Positions 16,840 to 24,546 of a stretch of DNA of 33,146 nucleotides are shown piece after piece (positions within the stretch are counted from its first letter, which is position 1; each line of letters opens with the position of its first letter). This DNA is from Nitrospira sp. (lineage in GTDB: Bacteria; Nitrospirota; Nitrospiria; Nitrospirales; Nitrospiraceae), in contig JANDJC010000029.1 of the NCBI GenBank assembly GCA_024331045.1, forward strand, positions 1 through 33,146, written 5' to 3'. The notes under the pieces were generated by a model. The model had not been told where the DNA came from, searched no databases, and worked only from the letters and a program-made list of their open reading frames with translations. Made by a program: the position numbers and the translations under genes.

Positions 16840-17751
16840 TTACGGGGCTTCGCTCGTGTTGTGCATAAGGGGGCGCGACGCTTGTCCCACCCGGATAGTC
16901 GCCTTGGCTCGGATATCGGCGATGACTTCCTCGAACCGCTTGCGACGTTTTTCGGCCAGCAGCTCCTGGCGAAGCCGTTCTTGGGTGGCCAAGTCGGCTT
17001 CGATTATTTCTCTCTCAAGCGGCGTTGTCATCACCAGGTAGTATCCCTCCTCCGCCTTAATCGGCGCGCTGACGACGCCGGGCTTAAGGGTATGGATGAC
17101 GGCGTCCACCTCGGGTGGGACCAACCCTTTCCGGTAGGGCCCAAGGCTGCCTCCGTTGGCTTTCGTTTTCTCGTCGAGAGAGTACCGCTGCGCGAACTTC
17201 GCGAAGTTGCCGCCGCGGTTGATTTGGTTTTCGAGATCTTTGGCCGCGTACACATTGGGCAACAGCATCAGCCACACGTGAACTTTGAGGGGATCGAGCA
17301 GTTCGTGCGCATGTTGCCGGTAGTACGCCTCCAGTTCCTCTTTCGAGAGCTCGACATCGGCCAGCAACTTGTCCTTGAGGAGTTCATCGATGAGGAGCTG
17401 CTCCTTGTACCGTCGGACCTTCTCCCGAATGGCGTCGGTTTGATCCAATCCCCGAAGACGGGCCTCCTGGAGCAGCAGCTCTCGGGTCACCAGTTCGTCG
17501 AGGAAGCGCCGTTTCCCCCCCTCTTTCTCATAGCGGGCGCGGGTCGCGTCCGAAAGTTCTTTCCATCGGAGCTCGAATTCCTTTTGCGTGATGGGACGCC
17601 CATTTACTAACGCGACGACCGCCTCCTCTTCCTGCGGAGGCGCGGCGCATCCCTGCACAACCAGATCGCCAAGGATCACCATCGGCAGGAGCAGCAAGAA
17701 CGGCACGACGCGTGGGCAGCGGCAACCCTTCGAGGGGAAATAATACGGCAT
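16840..17751 (-). CDS. PpiC-type peptidyl-prolyl isomerase lipoprotein
   Basis: 303 residues. N-terminal hydrophobic stretch and lipobox (VVQGC near residue 35) predict a lipoprotein. Then a SurA/PrsA-like N domain ('VVALVNGRPITQKEFELRWK', 'FLDELVTRELLLQEARLRGL') and a parvulin domain ('KVHVWLMLLPNVYAAKDLEN', 'FAKFAQRYSLDEKTKANGGS', 'LGPYRKGLVPPEVDAVIHTL', 'IKAEEGYYLVMTTPLE'). Likely assists folding of exported proteins, as PrsA or PpiD do. Six bases after the mfd stop and 90 bases before the second parvulin gene: two related chaperones in tandem, probably an old duplication followed by specialisation. Confidence 0.9.
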   Translation of the reverse strand: MPYYFPSKGCRCPRVVPFLLLLPMVILGDLVVQGCAAPPQEEEAVVALVNGRPITQKEFELRWKELSDATRARYEKEGGKRRFLDELVTRELLLQEARLRGLDQTDAIREKVRRYKEQLLIDELLKDKLLADVELSKEELEAYYRQHAHELLDPLKVHVWLMLLPNVYAAKDLENQINRGGNFAKFAQRYSLDEKTKANGGSLGPYRKGLVPPEVDAVIHTLKPGVVSAPIKAEEGYYLVMTTPLEREIIEADLATQERLRQELLAEKRRKRFEEVIADIRAKATIRVGQASRPLMHNTSEAP

Positions 17752-17757
17752 CGTCAG

Positions 17758-20700
17758 CTAATGCGGCAGGACGTGAGCATGGATTAACTGTCCCGTCTCT
17801 GGGGAGGTGGTATCACAGAGACTGAGGCTTTGCAAGGCCGCATTGAGTTCCGTATAGACGACCGGCCAGTCTTCTCCTGACAGGTGGATCTCGACCGATC
17901 GCGGGCTCAGAAATCGCAGCCGCTTGGGAAAACGGTCCATCAAACGGCCGATGGCGCCGTCAGAGACGGAGGCATGTGGTCCCCATGTCAGAACGGCTGA
18001 TCGGCCTCGGACTTCAAGGGAGACCATCCGGAGGCTTTTGGCATGGATACGGAGTTGCATTACTTCCAACAGTCGTTCCACTGGTTCGGGCGGAAGGCCA
18101 TATCGATCGTGGATTTCCCCGTGGAGTAACGCCAGGTCCCCGATTCGATTGCAGGCACTCAAACGTTTGTAGAGTGAAAGCCGCTGGTGTGGGTCGGCTA
18201 CAAAATCCTCGGGAATAAAGGCCGATACGGGCAGTTGCAACGTGGGGTCGGGCTCTTCCTCCATGACCTGCCCCTTGAGCCGTCGTACGGCTTGCTCAAC
18301 CATTTGCATGTAGAGATCTAAGCCGACCGCCGCGATGTGGCCGGACTGTTGTTTGCCGAGCAGATTGCCGGCGCCGCGAATTTCGAGGTCCGCGGCAGCG
18401 ATGCGAAAACCCGATCCCAGTTCGGTGAATTGTTGGATGGCAATCAACCGTTTTTGCGCCTCGCTGGTGAGAGTGCCTTCGTCCGGGATCAGAAAGTAGG
18501 CGAACGCCTGTTGACCGCTCCGCCCGACACGTCCTCGCAGTTGGTACAGTTGCGCGAGGCCGAACGTATCGGCTCGGTTGACGATGATGGTGTTGGCGTT
18601 TGGGACGTCGAGGCCGGACTGAACAATGGCCGAGGCGAGGAGGACGTCTGCTTCACCTCGCAAGAATTTCAGCATGACCGCTTCCAAGGGCTTGGCGTTC
18701 ATCTGGCCGTGTGCCATGACAAGGCGAGCTTCCGGCACCAGTTGCCGAAGCCAGGTGGCGGTTGACTCCATGGTTTCCACGCGATTGTGGATGAAGTACA
18801 CCTGCCCACCGCGCCCCAGTTCGCGGAGAATGGCATCTCGCACGATTGTATTGCTAGCGCGGACCACCTCGGTTTTGATCGCCAGCCGTCCCACGGGGGG
18901 GGTCTCGATGACCGAGAGGTCCCGCACGCCGGACATGGCCATTTGAAGCGTGCGGGGAATGGGGGTGGCGGTCAGCGTGAGGACATCAACCTGCGTCCTC
19001 AACTGTTTCAGCCGCTCCTTATGTTTCACGCCAAACCATTGCTCTTCATCGATGATGACGAGACCTAGGTTGCGGAACACCACCTGCTTTTGGAGCAGGC
19101 GGTGGGTGCCGATAATGATGTCGATGACGCCGGCAGCAAGATCGGCAAGGATGGCCTTGCTTTCGCGTGGCGACTGGAATCGCGAGAGGAGGGCGACTCG
19201 GACAGGAAAGGGTGCGAACCGCTCCGCGAAGGTGTCGTAGTGTTGATGCGCCAACAGGGTGGTCGGCACTAGCACGGCGACTTGGCGGCCATGTTCCACG
19301 GCCTTGAAGGCGGCGCGCATGGCCACCTCGGTCTTGCCGTACCCCACATCACCGCAGACGAGGCGATCCATCGGTTTCGTCGCTTCCATGTCACGGAAGA
19401 TGTCTTCGATGGCCTTCAGTTGATCGGGCGTCTCTTCATACTCGAAGGCAGCCTCGAATTCATGGAAGAACGTACTGGCCGAACCGTAGGAGGGACGTTT
19501 TACAACTTCACGGCTAGCGTACAGTTCGATCAATTCGTGGGCCATTTCCTCGATGTCCTTTTTGACTCGCGCTGTCGTCTTGGCCCACGTGGTTCCGCCG
19601 AGACGGTTGAGTCGGGGGACGTGGTTCTCGGCGCCACTATAACGCTGGATCTGGTTGAGCCGATCCAGCGGCACGTAGAGGATGTCGCTACCGGCGAACT
19701 CCAGCGCCAAATAATCGCTCTCGAAGTCTTGGACGGCCAAGCGTTTAAGACCCCGGTATTTAGCGATGCCATGTTGGATGTGGACCACGTAGTCACCGAC
19801 GTTGAGATCGTCGAGCGAGGATAAGAACGTCGCCGCTTTGCTTTTCTGCTGGGGCTTATGCCGGGCCCCCTTTGCGAACAGCTCTTCTTCTGTCAGGACG
19901 GCGAGGCGCAACTCGCTGGAAAGGAAGCCGCTTGATAATTCTCCTTGCATGACCAGAAAGGGAAGCCTGCCGTCGCTCTGGTTCGACCAAAACGCGGGTC
20001 TCCATTCGTCTGCTGGCAGATCGTGCTCGCGGAACAGCGCCAGGAGCCGATCGACCTGCCCCCGACTTCTTGCCACCAGCACGATCAGGTGGTTCGCCCG
20101 AAGACGTTCCAAGAGCACGAGGGTCTGGCTAAAGGGGGTGCCCCTGACGCCGAGGCCAGCGGCGGCAGGCGCCTGAGTGGTGAACGAGACCACCGAATCC
20201 CACGCCGTCTCGGCTGCCGCCAACGGTTCCATGGCCAGAAGTGGCCACGTCGCCGTCTCCTGACGGATATCCTCCCATGTCAGAAACAAGGTTTCGGGTG
20301 AAGGGTAGGGTCGCATGGCGTCTCGGTCCACGTGTCGGAGATAACCGTCGTCGATGGACGTCCAGGCCTCCTTGCAAGCCCGCTCTAGCGATTGGGGTTG
20401 GTTGAGCACCAGCCGGGGCTCGCCGGTGAGGTAGTGGAACAGCGAGTCCATCTGAGGATAGATCTCGGGGCTGCGCCACTCCGCGTCCGGCGAGATGGGG
20501 GCCAAGGCGTCCGGGGCGTCGGCCGGGCGGATGAATTCGCGGGCTGGCAATACCAGCCCTTCACTAATGGTTTTGATCGAGGTTTGGGTCGAGGCATCAA
20601 ATAGCCGGATCGATTCGATTTGGTCACCCAACATCTCGAGCCGGAGGGGATCCGTGTAGGCGGTGGAAAAGATATCAATGATGCCGCCGCGCACGCTGAA

Positions 20701-21261
20701 TTCTCCGGGAATATCCACGACCGACACGCGCCGATAGCCCAAGCGCAGAAGGGCGGCCAACAAGGATTCCCGCTCGTGTATTTCTCCGGACTTGAAGCGG
20801 AGGATCGTCTGCTCAAATATCCTCCGCGGAACCAGGCGATGCATGGCGGCGCGCATGGAGGCCACGACCAGAACCGACCGGTTGGCACACAGATGATGGA
20901 GTGTGGTCATGCGGCGGGCGATCAATCCGATATGCGGCGCCGTTGCCTCGTAAGGCAGTGTTTCCCATTCGGGAAACCAGGCCAAGTTGTCCGACGGAAG
21001 TCCCAACAGGGTGTGAAAGAAGCGAAGGTCGTTAAACAGCCGCTCGGCCGCCGTGTCATCGGCGGCGAGGACGACCGAGGGGCGAGGCGCTGTGGGGGAG
21101 GAGACTTGAGCCTGGGCCAGGAGCGTGAGCGCAAATGCCGGGGCGGAGCCGTGCAGTCCCGTCAAGCAGATGCGAGAGTCTGCTCGGTTCATGGCCGAAC
21201 AAAGCGGGGCGAGCCACGAAGGGGTGCGCATCGCTGAGTCGTGAGGATTGGTGGGAGGCAC
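17758..21261 (-). CDS. mfd: Transcription-repair coupling factor
   Basis: 1167 residues, full family length. Mfd removes RNA polymerase stalled at DNA damage and recruits UvrA. Domains in order: UvrB-like N-terminal part ('WFPEWETLPYEATAPHIGLI'), the RNA-polymerase-interacting domain ('LNVGDYVVHIQHGIAKYRGL'), the translocase with Walker A 'VCGDVGYGKTEVAMRAAFKA', DEEQ box 'VIIDEEQWFGVKHKERLKQL', 'LTLTATPIPRTLQMAMSGVR', motif VI 'QLYQLRGRVGRSGQQAFAYF', and the C-terminal D7 region. In box II a Trp stands where most Mfd proteins have Arg (DEEQRFGV). Start GTG 21261, three bases after the rfaE2 stop; ATG at 21231 is an alternative. Confidence 0.97.
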   Translation of the reverse strand: MPPTNPHDSAMRTPSWLAPLCSAMNRADSRICLTGLHGSAPAFALTLLAQAQVSSPTAPRPSVVLAADDTAAERLFNDLRFFHTLLGLPSDNLAWFPEWETLPYEATAPHIGLIARRMTTLHHLCANRSVLVVASMRAAMHRLVPRRIFEQTILRFKSGEIHERESLLAALLRLGYRRVSVVDIPGEFSVRGGIIDIFSTAYTDPLRLEMLGDQIESIRLFDASTQTSIKTISEGLVLPAREFIRPADAPDALAPISPDAEWRSPEIYPQMDSLFHYLTGEPRLVLNQPQSLERACKEAWTSIDDGYLRHVDRDAMRPYPSPETLFLTWEDIRQETATWPLLAMEPLAAAETAWDSVVSFTTQAPAAAGLGVRGTPFSQTLVLLERLRANHLIVLVARSRGQVDRLLALFREHDLPADEWRPAFWSNQSDGRLPFLVMQGELSSGFLSSELRLAVLTEEELFAKGARHKPQQKSKAATFLSSLDDLNVGDYVVHIQHGIAKYRGLKRLAVQDFESDYLALEFAGSDILYVPLDRLNQIQRYSGAENHVPRLNRLGGTTWAKTTARVKKDIEEMAHELIELYASREVVKRPSYGSASTFFHEFEAAFEYEETPDQLKAIEDIFRDMEATKPMDRLVCGDVGYGKTEVAMRAAFKAVEHGRQVAVLVPTTLLAHQHYDTFAERFAPFPVRVALLSRFQSPRESKAILADLAAGVIDIIIGTHRLLQKQVVFRNLGLVIIDEEQWFGVKHKERLKQLRTQVDVLTLTATPIPRTLQMAMSGVRDLSVIETPPVGRLAIKTEVVRASNTIVRDAILRELGRGGQVYFIHNRVETMESTATWLRQLVPEARLVMAHGQMNAKPLEAVMLKFLRGEADVLLASAIVQSGLDVPNANTIIVNRADTFGLAQLYQLRGRVGRSGQQAFAYFLIPDEGTLTSEAQKRLIAIQQFTELGSGFRIAAADLEIRGAGNLLGKQQSGHIAAVGLDLYMQMVEQAVRRLKGQVMEEEPDPTLQLPVSAFIPEDFVADPHQRLSLYKRLSACNRIGDLALLHGEIHDRYGLPPEPVERLLEVMQLRIHAKSLRMVSLEVRGRSAVLTWGPHASVSDGAIGRLMDRFPKRLRFLSPRSVEIHLSGEDWPVVYTELNAALQSLSLCDTTSPETGQLIHAHVLPH

Positions 21262-21264
21262 GGC

Positions 21265-21747
21265 TTACGACGCGGTTGACCTGATGCGATGGAGAAGTGC
21301 GGTGGTGGAAATACCGGGAACCAATGGGATCGTTGTGACGGTCCCTCCTCGTCGTTCCACCACCTCGCGGCCCACAATCGCGTCGATCGGCCAATCGCCG
21401 CCTTTGACGAGCACATCCGGCTGCAGGTCGGCGATGAGGCGAGCAGGGTCTGGCTCAGAGAAGATCACGACGTAATCCACGGCGGCCAAGGCTGCCACCA
21501 CCTCGGCCCGCTGCACGTCTGGCACAATTGGGCGATCCGGCCCCTTGTTCAGCCGGCGAACCGAGTCATCGCTGTTGACGCCCACCACCAGCACGTCGCC
21601 CAGCGCTTTGGCTTTCTCCAGGTACCGCACATGGCCGATATGCATGAGATCAAAACAGCCATTGGTAAAGATGATACGTTTCCCCTCTGCGCGCGCCTGT
21701 TCGAGAATCGGCGCCAGTTGCGCAGTGGTGACAACGTTTCCCCGCAT
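21265..21747 (-). CDS. rfaE2: D-glycero-beta-D-manno-heptose 1-phosphate adenylyltransferase
   Basis: 160 residues, equal to the C-terminal half of HldE, encoded separately. Transfers AMP to heptose-1-phosphate to give ADP-heptose for LPS core. Nucleotidyltransferase motif 'IIFTNGCFDLMHIGHVRYLE' (HxGH) and 'DYVVIFSEPDPARLIADLQP' with 'DVLVKGGDW' and 'ERRGGTVTTIPL' are textbook. It heads a tight minus-strand run with mfd, a PpiC lipoprotein and surA. A TATGAT box lies only 6 bases before its ATG. gmhA, an earlier step of the same pathway, starts about 2.7 kb away. Confidence 0.95.
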   Translation of the reverse strand: MRGNVVTTAQLAPILEQARAEGKRIIFTNGCFDLMHIGHVRYLEKAKALGDVLVVGVNSDDSVRRLNKGPDRPIVPDVQRAEVVAALAAVDYVVIFSEPDPARLIADLQPDVLVKGGDWPIDAIVGREVVERRGGTVTTIPLVPGISTTALLHRIRSTAS

Positions 21748-21753
21748 GACTCC

Positions 21754-21783
21754 ATCATACCGAGTCTATAGTCTGGATGAAAA
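21754..21783 (-). promoter_or_regulatory. Possible promoter of rfaE2-mfd, abutting the start codon
   Basis: On the minus strand TATGAT (21759-21754) ends 6 bases before the rfaE2 ATG; TTTTCA (21783-21778) is 18 bases further upstream. If used, the message would begin at the A of the ATG. GGAG lies only two bases before the ATG, too close for normal use. The -35 is mediocre. Confidence 0.35.
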
Positions 21784-21840
21784 GAGTCCGATCGATTTCC
21801 AGTGGCTTGTTTATTGAGAGGGGAGCAGGACGACGGAACA

Positions 21841-21860
21841 ACGATCCAGAACGATCCAGA
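21841..21860. repeat. Short 10-base tandem repeat
   Basis: ACGATCCAGA occurs twice head to tail in the 219-base gap between rfaE2 and dinB. No gene or clear hairpin accompanies it. Probably slippage; listed for completeness. Confidence 0.5.
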
Positions 21861-21966
21861 TGGACGGGGGCGTTGTCTGACGGGGAAGGTCGGCGTGGCT
21901 ACGGGATTGCCGCGATATTGCCGGGGTCAACCACATGTTGTGAGCAGGTGAGGACGCTGCGCTCTG

Positions 21967-23121
21967 TCATTCATCTCGAGGGAACACGCCGCCCAGGCTG
22001 ACGACCGAAGGGCCGTAGCGGACAATGAGACGGTCCATCGCCTCGAGGGCCTTAGCCCGCCGCTGGTCAAACAGGCTGGGAGAGGCGGGCGTGAGATCCG
22101 TCAGGGCAAGACCCACCAGCCGGTAGGCCGTGTCTGGCGAAATGAGCTCGTACAAGGCCTGCCGCACTGTCGGCCACATGACCGCCTCGTCGTTGAGGGG
22201 GCGGGGGAACCGTCGCCGCTTGGTGGTGATGATGAATCGTGAGTCCTTAAGTTTGACGAGGCACGAGGCAGCCGCGCGGGTGTCTTGTCGAAGGTGGTGG
22301 GTCAATAGGCCAAGGAATTCTCGCAAGGTCCGTTCGAGCCGGCCAGCGTCCCGGGTGTCGTGATCAAACGTCATTTCGCGACTGGCGCTTTTAGGATCTC
22401 GGTCCACGATGATAGGTTCTGTGTCAATCCCCTGGGCCAGGTCTCTGATCACCGTGAGGTTTCTGCCAACCAGGCGCTGAAGGGCATCGTCCCATCGAGC
22501 ATCCAGCAGGTCGCCGATGGTGGTCAGTCCGAGGGCCTGCAACCTTGCGGCGGTTTTGGGGCCAATGCCGGGAAAGACTCGCAGAGGGCGAGGGGCGAGA
22601 AAAGACGCTTCCGTGCCTGGTTCAACCACGATGAGGCCATCCGGTTTGTGGCACTTGGCGGCGATTTTGGCGACGGTTTTGCCGGAAGCGATGGCCACTG
22701 TGGAGCGGAGGCCGGTGGCGGTGTACAACTCTTCCTTGACCAGCTGCCCCAATGCCAGGGGGTTGGGATGCAACGACTGTAAGGTGGTGGTATCGGCGTA
22801 GAATTCGTCGATGCTGCACCATTCGGCCAAGGGGAACAGCCGATCGGTTACAGCTCGCAAGGCTTCGTGCAGTTGTCGGTACCACGGACGATCGAGCGGC
22901 ACAAGGATGAGATGTGGGCACAGGCGAAGGGCGGTAGCCGTCGGCATGGCTGATCGCACGCCAAAGATCCTGGCGGCATAGCTGGCTGCCGCGATAATGC
23001 CCCGAGGCGGTGGGCCTCCGACTGCGAGGGGTTTGCCAGCGAGGGAAGGGTTTTTGATTGCAGCAGCGGATGCGAACATGGCGTCCACATCAGCAAACAG
23101 GATTTGACGCGACCAGCGCAT
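21967..23121 (-). CDS. dinB: DNA polymerase IV (Y-family)
   Basis: 384 residues. Error-prone translesion polymerase. Catalytic carboxylates: first Asp in 'ILFADVDAMFASAA', then Asp-Glu in 'WCSIDEFYADTT' (most DinB have SIDEAYLD). Also 'GIIAAASYAARIFGVRSAMP', 'TVAIASGKTVAKIAAKCHKP', the helix-hairpin-helix 'RVFPGIGPKTAARLQALGLT' and a C-terminal little-finger domain. No obvious beta-clamp motif of the QLxLF type, although 'SPSLFDQRR' near the C-terminus is somewhat similar. The ATG at 23121 begins directly before the palm domain; the frame extends to 23163. Third gene of gmhA-sprT-dinB. Confidence 0.94.
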   Translation of the reverse strand: MRWSRQILFADVDAMFASAAAIKNPSLAGKPLAVGGPPPRGIIAAASYAARIFGVRSAMPTATALRLCPHLILVPLDRPWYRQLHEALRAVTDRLFPLAEWCSIDEFYADTTTLQSLHPNPLALGQLVKEELYTATGLRSTVAIASGKTVAKIAAKCHKPDGLIVVEPGTEASFLAPRPLRVFPGIGPKTAARLQALGLTTIGDLLDARWDDALQRLVGRNLTVIRDLAQGIDTEPIIVDRDPKSASREMTFDHDTRDAGRLERTLREFLGLLTHHLRQDTRAAASCLVKLKDSRFIITTKRRRFPRPLNDEAVMWPTVRQALYELISPDTAYRLVGLALTDLTPASPSLFDQRRAKALEAMDRLIVRYGPSVVSLGGVFPRDE

Positions 23122-23174
23122 GGCAGCACTCTTTGGGGCGGCGAAACGAAGAGGGAAGCCCACAGGGGCTCATT

Positions 23175-23858
23175 CTATGAGCTGGTGGCGGGGAATGCCA
23201 GCGTCAATTGTCCGTCCAGTGTGTCAGCAACAGGAGCAAGCGGCCTCTTAACGGAGGTGTTGGACAGAAGCGGAGAATGGTCGTCTGCTTGATATTCAAG
23301 CAAGGCACCGTGGCAACGGCCGCACTGGTGTCGACGAGGGTTAATGGTGTTTCGCTGCCTCCGATACACCAGCCCGCATGTTTGACATCGCCAGGCAAAC
23401 CGGCTCAGCGCCAGCACTTCGTGCCGCAGGGTATGGTAAGTCGTGACGACCACTTCGCCTGACCGGTTCATCTCCGCCATTTTTCGCAAGAAGTCAAGAC
23501 CGTGGTTGGGTCGTCGTCGCAAGATATCAAACTGCCACTGGTGGATCATTTCGTGGGCGAGGGTATTGCGGACTTCTTGCTCGACGAAGGGGATTCGTCG
23601 TGCGAGCCGTTCAAGCAAGGGAAGGGAGAGACGGATTTCCCGCCGGTTGATGGCCGACAGACCCGACCGTGTTCGCGGCCCTCCGCGGCTAACAAAGAGG
23701 CCAACGGATGACGTCAGGCGAGTGCTCCATTGGATAGCAATGGGGGGAAGGAGACCGGCGAAATGTCGCTGATTGAGATAACGCCACTCCTCTTGCAGCG
23801 CATCGTGCGAGAAGAAGTCAGGCTGGAAGACCGGCTGAACGTCCATAGACACTGACAC
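23175..23858 (-). CDS. SprT-like zinc metallopeptidase domain protein
   Basis: 227 residues. SprT-like domain with the zinc-peptidase motif 'NTLAHEMIHQWQFD' (HExxH), preceded by 'LNQRHFAGLLPPIAIQWSTR', followed by a zinc ribbon ('WRCQTCGLVYRRQRNTINPR' and 'CGRCHGALLEY'). In eukaryotes the related SPRTN cleaves DNA-protein crosslinks; the role of bacterial SprT proteins is not settled. Its position between gmhA and dinB, a translesion polymerase gene, makes a DNA-repair role plausible, but this is inference. Start GTG 23858 lies 7 bases after the gmhA stop; ATG 23846 is an alternative. The last ~35 residues are outside the domain. Confidence 0.85.
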   Translation of the reverse strand: MSVSMDVQPVFQPDFFSHDALQEEWRYLNQRHFAGLLPPIAIQWSTRLTSSVGLFVSRGGPRTRSGLSAINRREIRLSLPLLERLARRIPFVEQEVRNTLAHEMIHQWQFDILRRRPNHGLDFLRKMAEMNRSGEVVVTTYHTLRHEVLALSRFAWRCQTCGLVYRRQRNTINPRRHQCGRCHGALLEYQADDHSPLLSNTSVKRPLAPVADTLDGQLTLAFPATSS

Positions 23859-23865
23859 CAGCGCA

Positions 23866-24441
23866 TTAGGACGTGCCGAGCAATTGTTCCTCGACTAATT
23901 CGCAGAGGACGTGACCGAGGGTGATATGACTTTCTTGGATACGAGAGGTGACCGTGGAGGGTACGAGGAAAGGGTAATCCACCAGACTGGCTAGTTTGCC
24001 GCCCGTTGCACCGGTCCAGCCTATCGTAATCAATCCGCCCTCGCGGGCCGCTTCAACGCCCTTGAGCACGTTGGGTGAGTTCCCGCTCGTGCTGATTGCA
24101 ATAGCGACGTCGCCTTTTTGGCCATGCGCCCGCACCTGGCGAGCAAACAATTCGTCGTAGCCGAAGTCATTGGCGATACAGGTGATGGCCGCGATGTCGG
24201 TCGCCAGGGCAATGGCAGGCAAGGGGTGCCGGCTCCGCCTGTAGCGTCCAACAAATTCGGCCGCGATGTGGGCCGCATCGGTGGCGCTACCGCCGTTCCC
24301 AAACAACAGCACCTTCTTGCCCTGCCGGAACGCGTCGGCCATCAGACGGGCAACCTGTGCGATGCGATCCGCATGGTCACGGGCGAATTGCTCTTTCACC
24401 CGTGCGCTATCGGCAAAAGCCTGGAGCACGGACTCTTTCAT
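23866..24441 (-). CDS. gmhA: Phosphoheptose isomerase
   Basis: 191 residues. Converts sedoheptulose-7-phosphate to D-glycero-D-manno-heptose-7-phosphate, the first step of ADP-heptose synthesis. SIS fold with 'GKKVLLFGNGGSATDAAHIA', 'AEFVGRYRRSRHPLPAIAL', 'DVAIAISTSGNSPNVLKGVE' and 'RIQESHITLGHVLCELVEE'; the His and Glu residues of the zinc site (HIAAEF; ESH...GH) are present. Its ATG lies 9 bases after a near-perfect -10 element and has no ribosome site. Divergent from the CARF gene. Confidence 0.96.
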   Translation of the reverse strand: MKESVLQAFADSARVKEQFARDHADRIAQVARLMADAFRQGKKVLLFGNGGSATDAAHIAAEFVGRYRRSRHPLPAIALATDIAAITCIANDFGYDELFARQVRAHGQKGDVAIAISTSGNSPNVLKGVEAAREGGLITIGWTGATGGKLASLVDYPFLVPSTVTSRIQESHITLGHVLCELVEEQLLGTS

Positions 24442-24450
24442 AGGGGCGGG

Positions 24451-24479
24451 ATTCTAGGAGAGCTGGGGGTGGATGTCAA
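24451..24479 (-). promoter_or_regulatory. Strong sigma-70 promoter of gmhA, near-leaderless
   Basis: Read on the minus strand: TTGACA (24479-24474), 17 bases, TAGAAT (24456-24451). The -35 is perfect, the -10 differs from TATAAT at one base, and the spacer is ideal. Nine bases separate the -10 from the gmhA ATG, so the message would have a leader of about 0-3 bases. Confidence 0.75.
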
Positions 24480-24509
24480 CGGGAGCCGCTGGCGCTGACC
24501 GCGACCGAA

Positions 24510-24538
24510 TTGAACAGACAGGGGACCGATGGTATAGT
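24510..24538 (+). promoter_or_regulatory. Strong sigma-70 promoter of the CARF gene, near-leaderless
   Basis: TTGAAC (24510-24515), 17 bases, TATAGT (24533-24538), with TGG before the -10 making it an extended -10. Eight bases then reach ATG 24547. The predicted start is within about two bases of the ATG, and no ribosome site is present. It lies back to back with the gmhA promoter; the -35 boxes are 30 bases apart. Confidence 0.75.
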
Positions 24539-24546
24539 CCGGCGCC

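Noticed and set aside
16336..17610. 424-codon plus-strand frame
   Set aside because: Runs opposite the two parvulin genes, which carry clear family motifs; no motif of its own.
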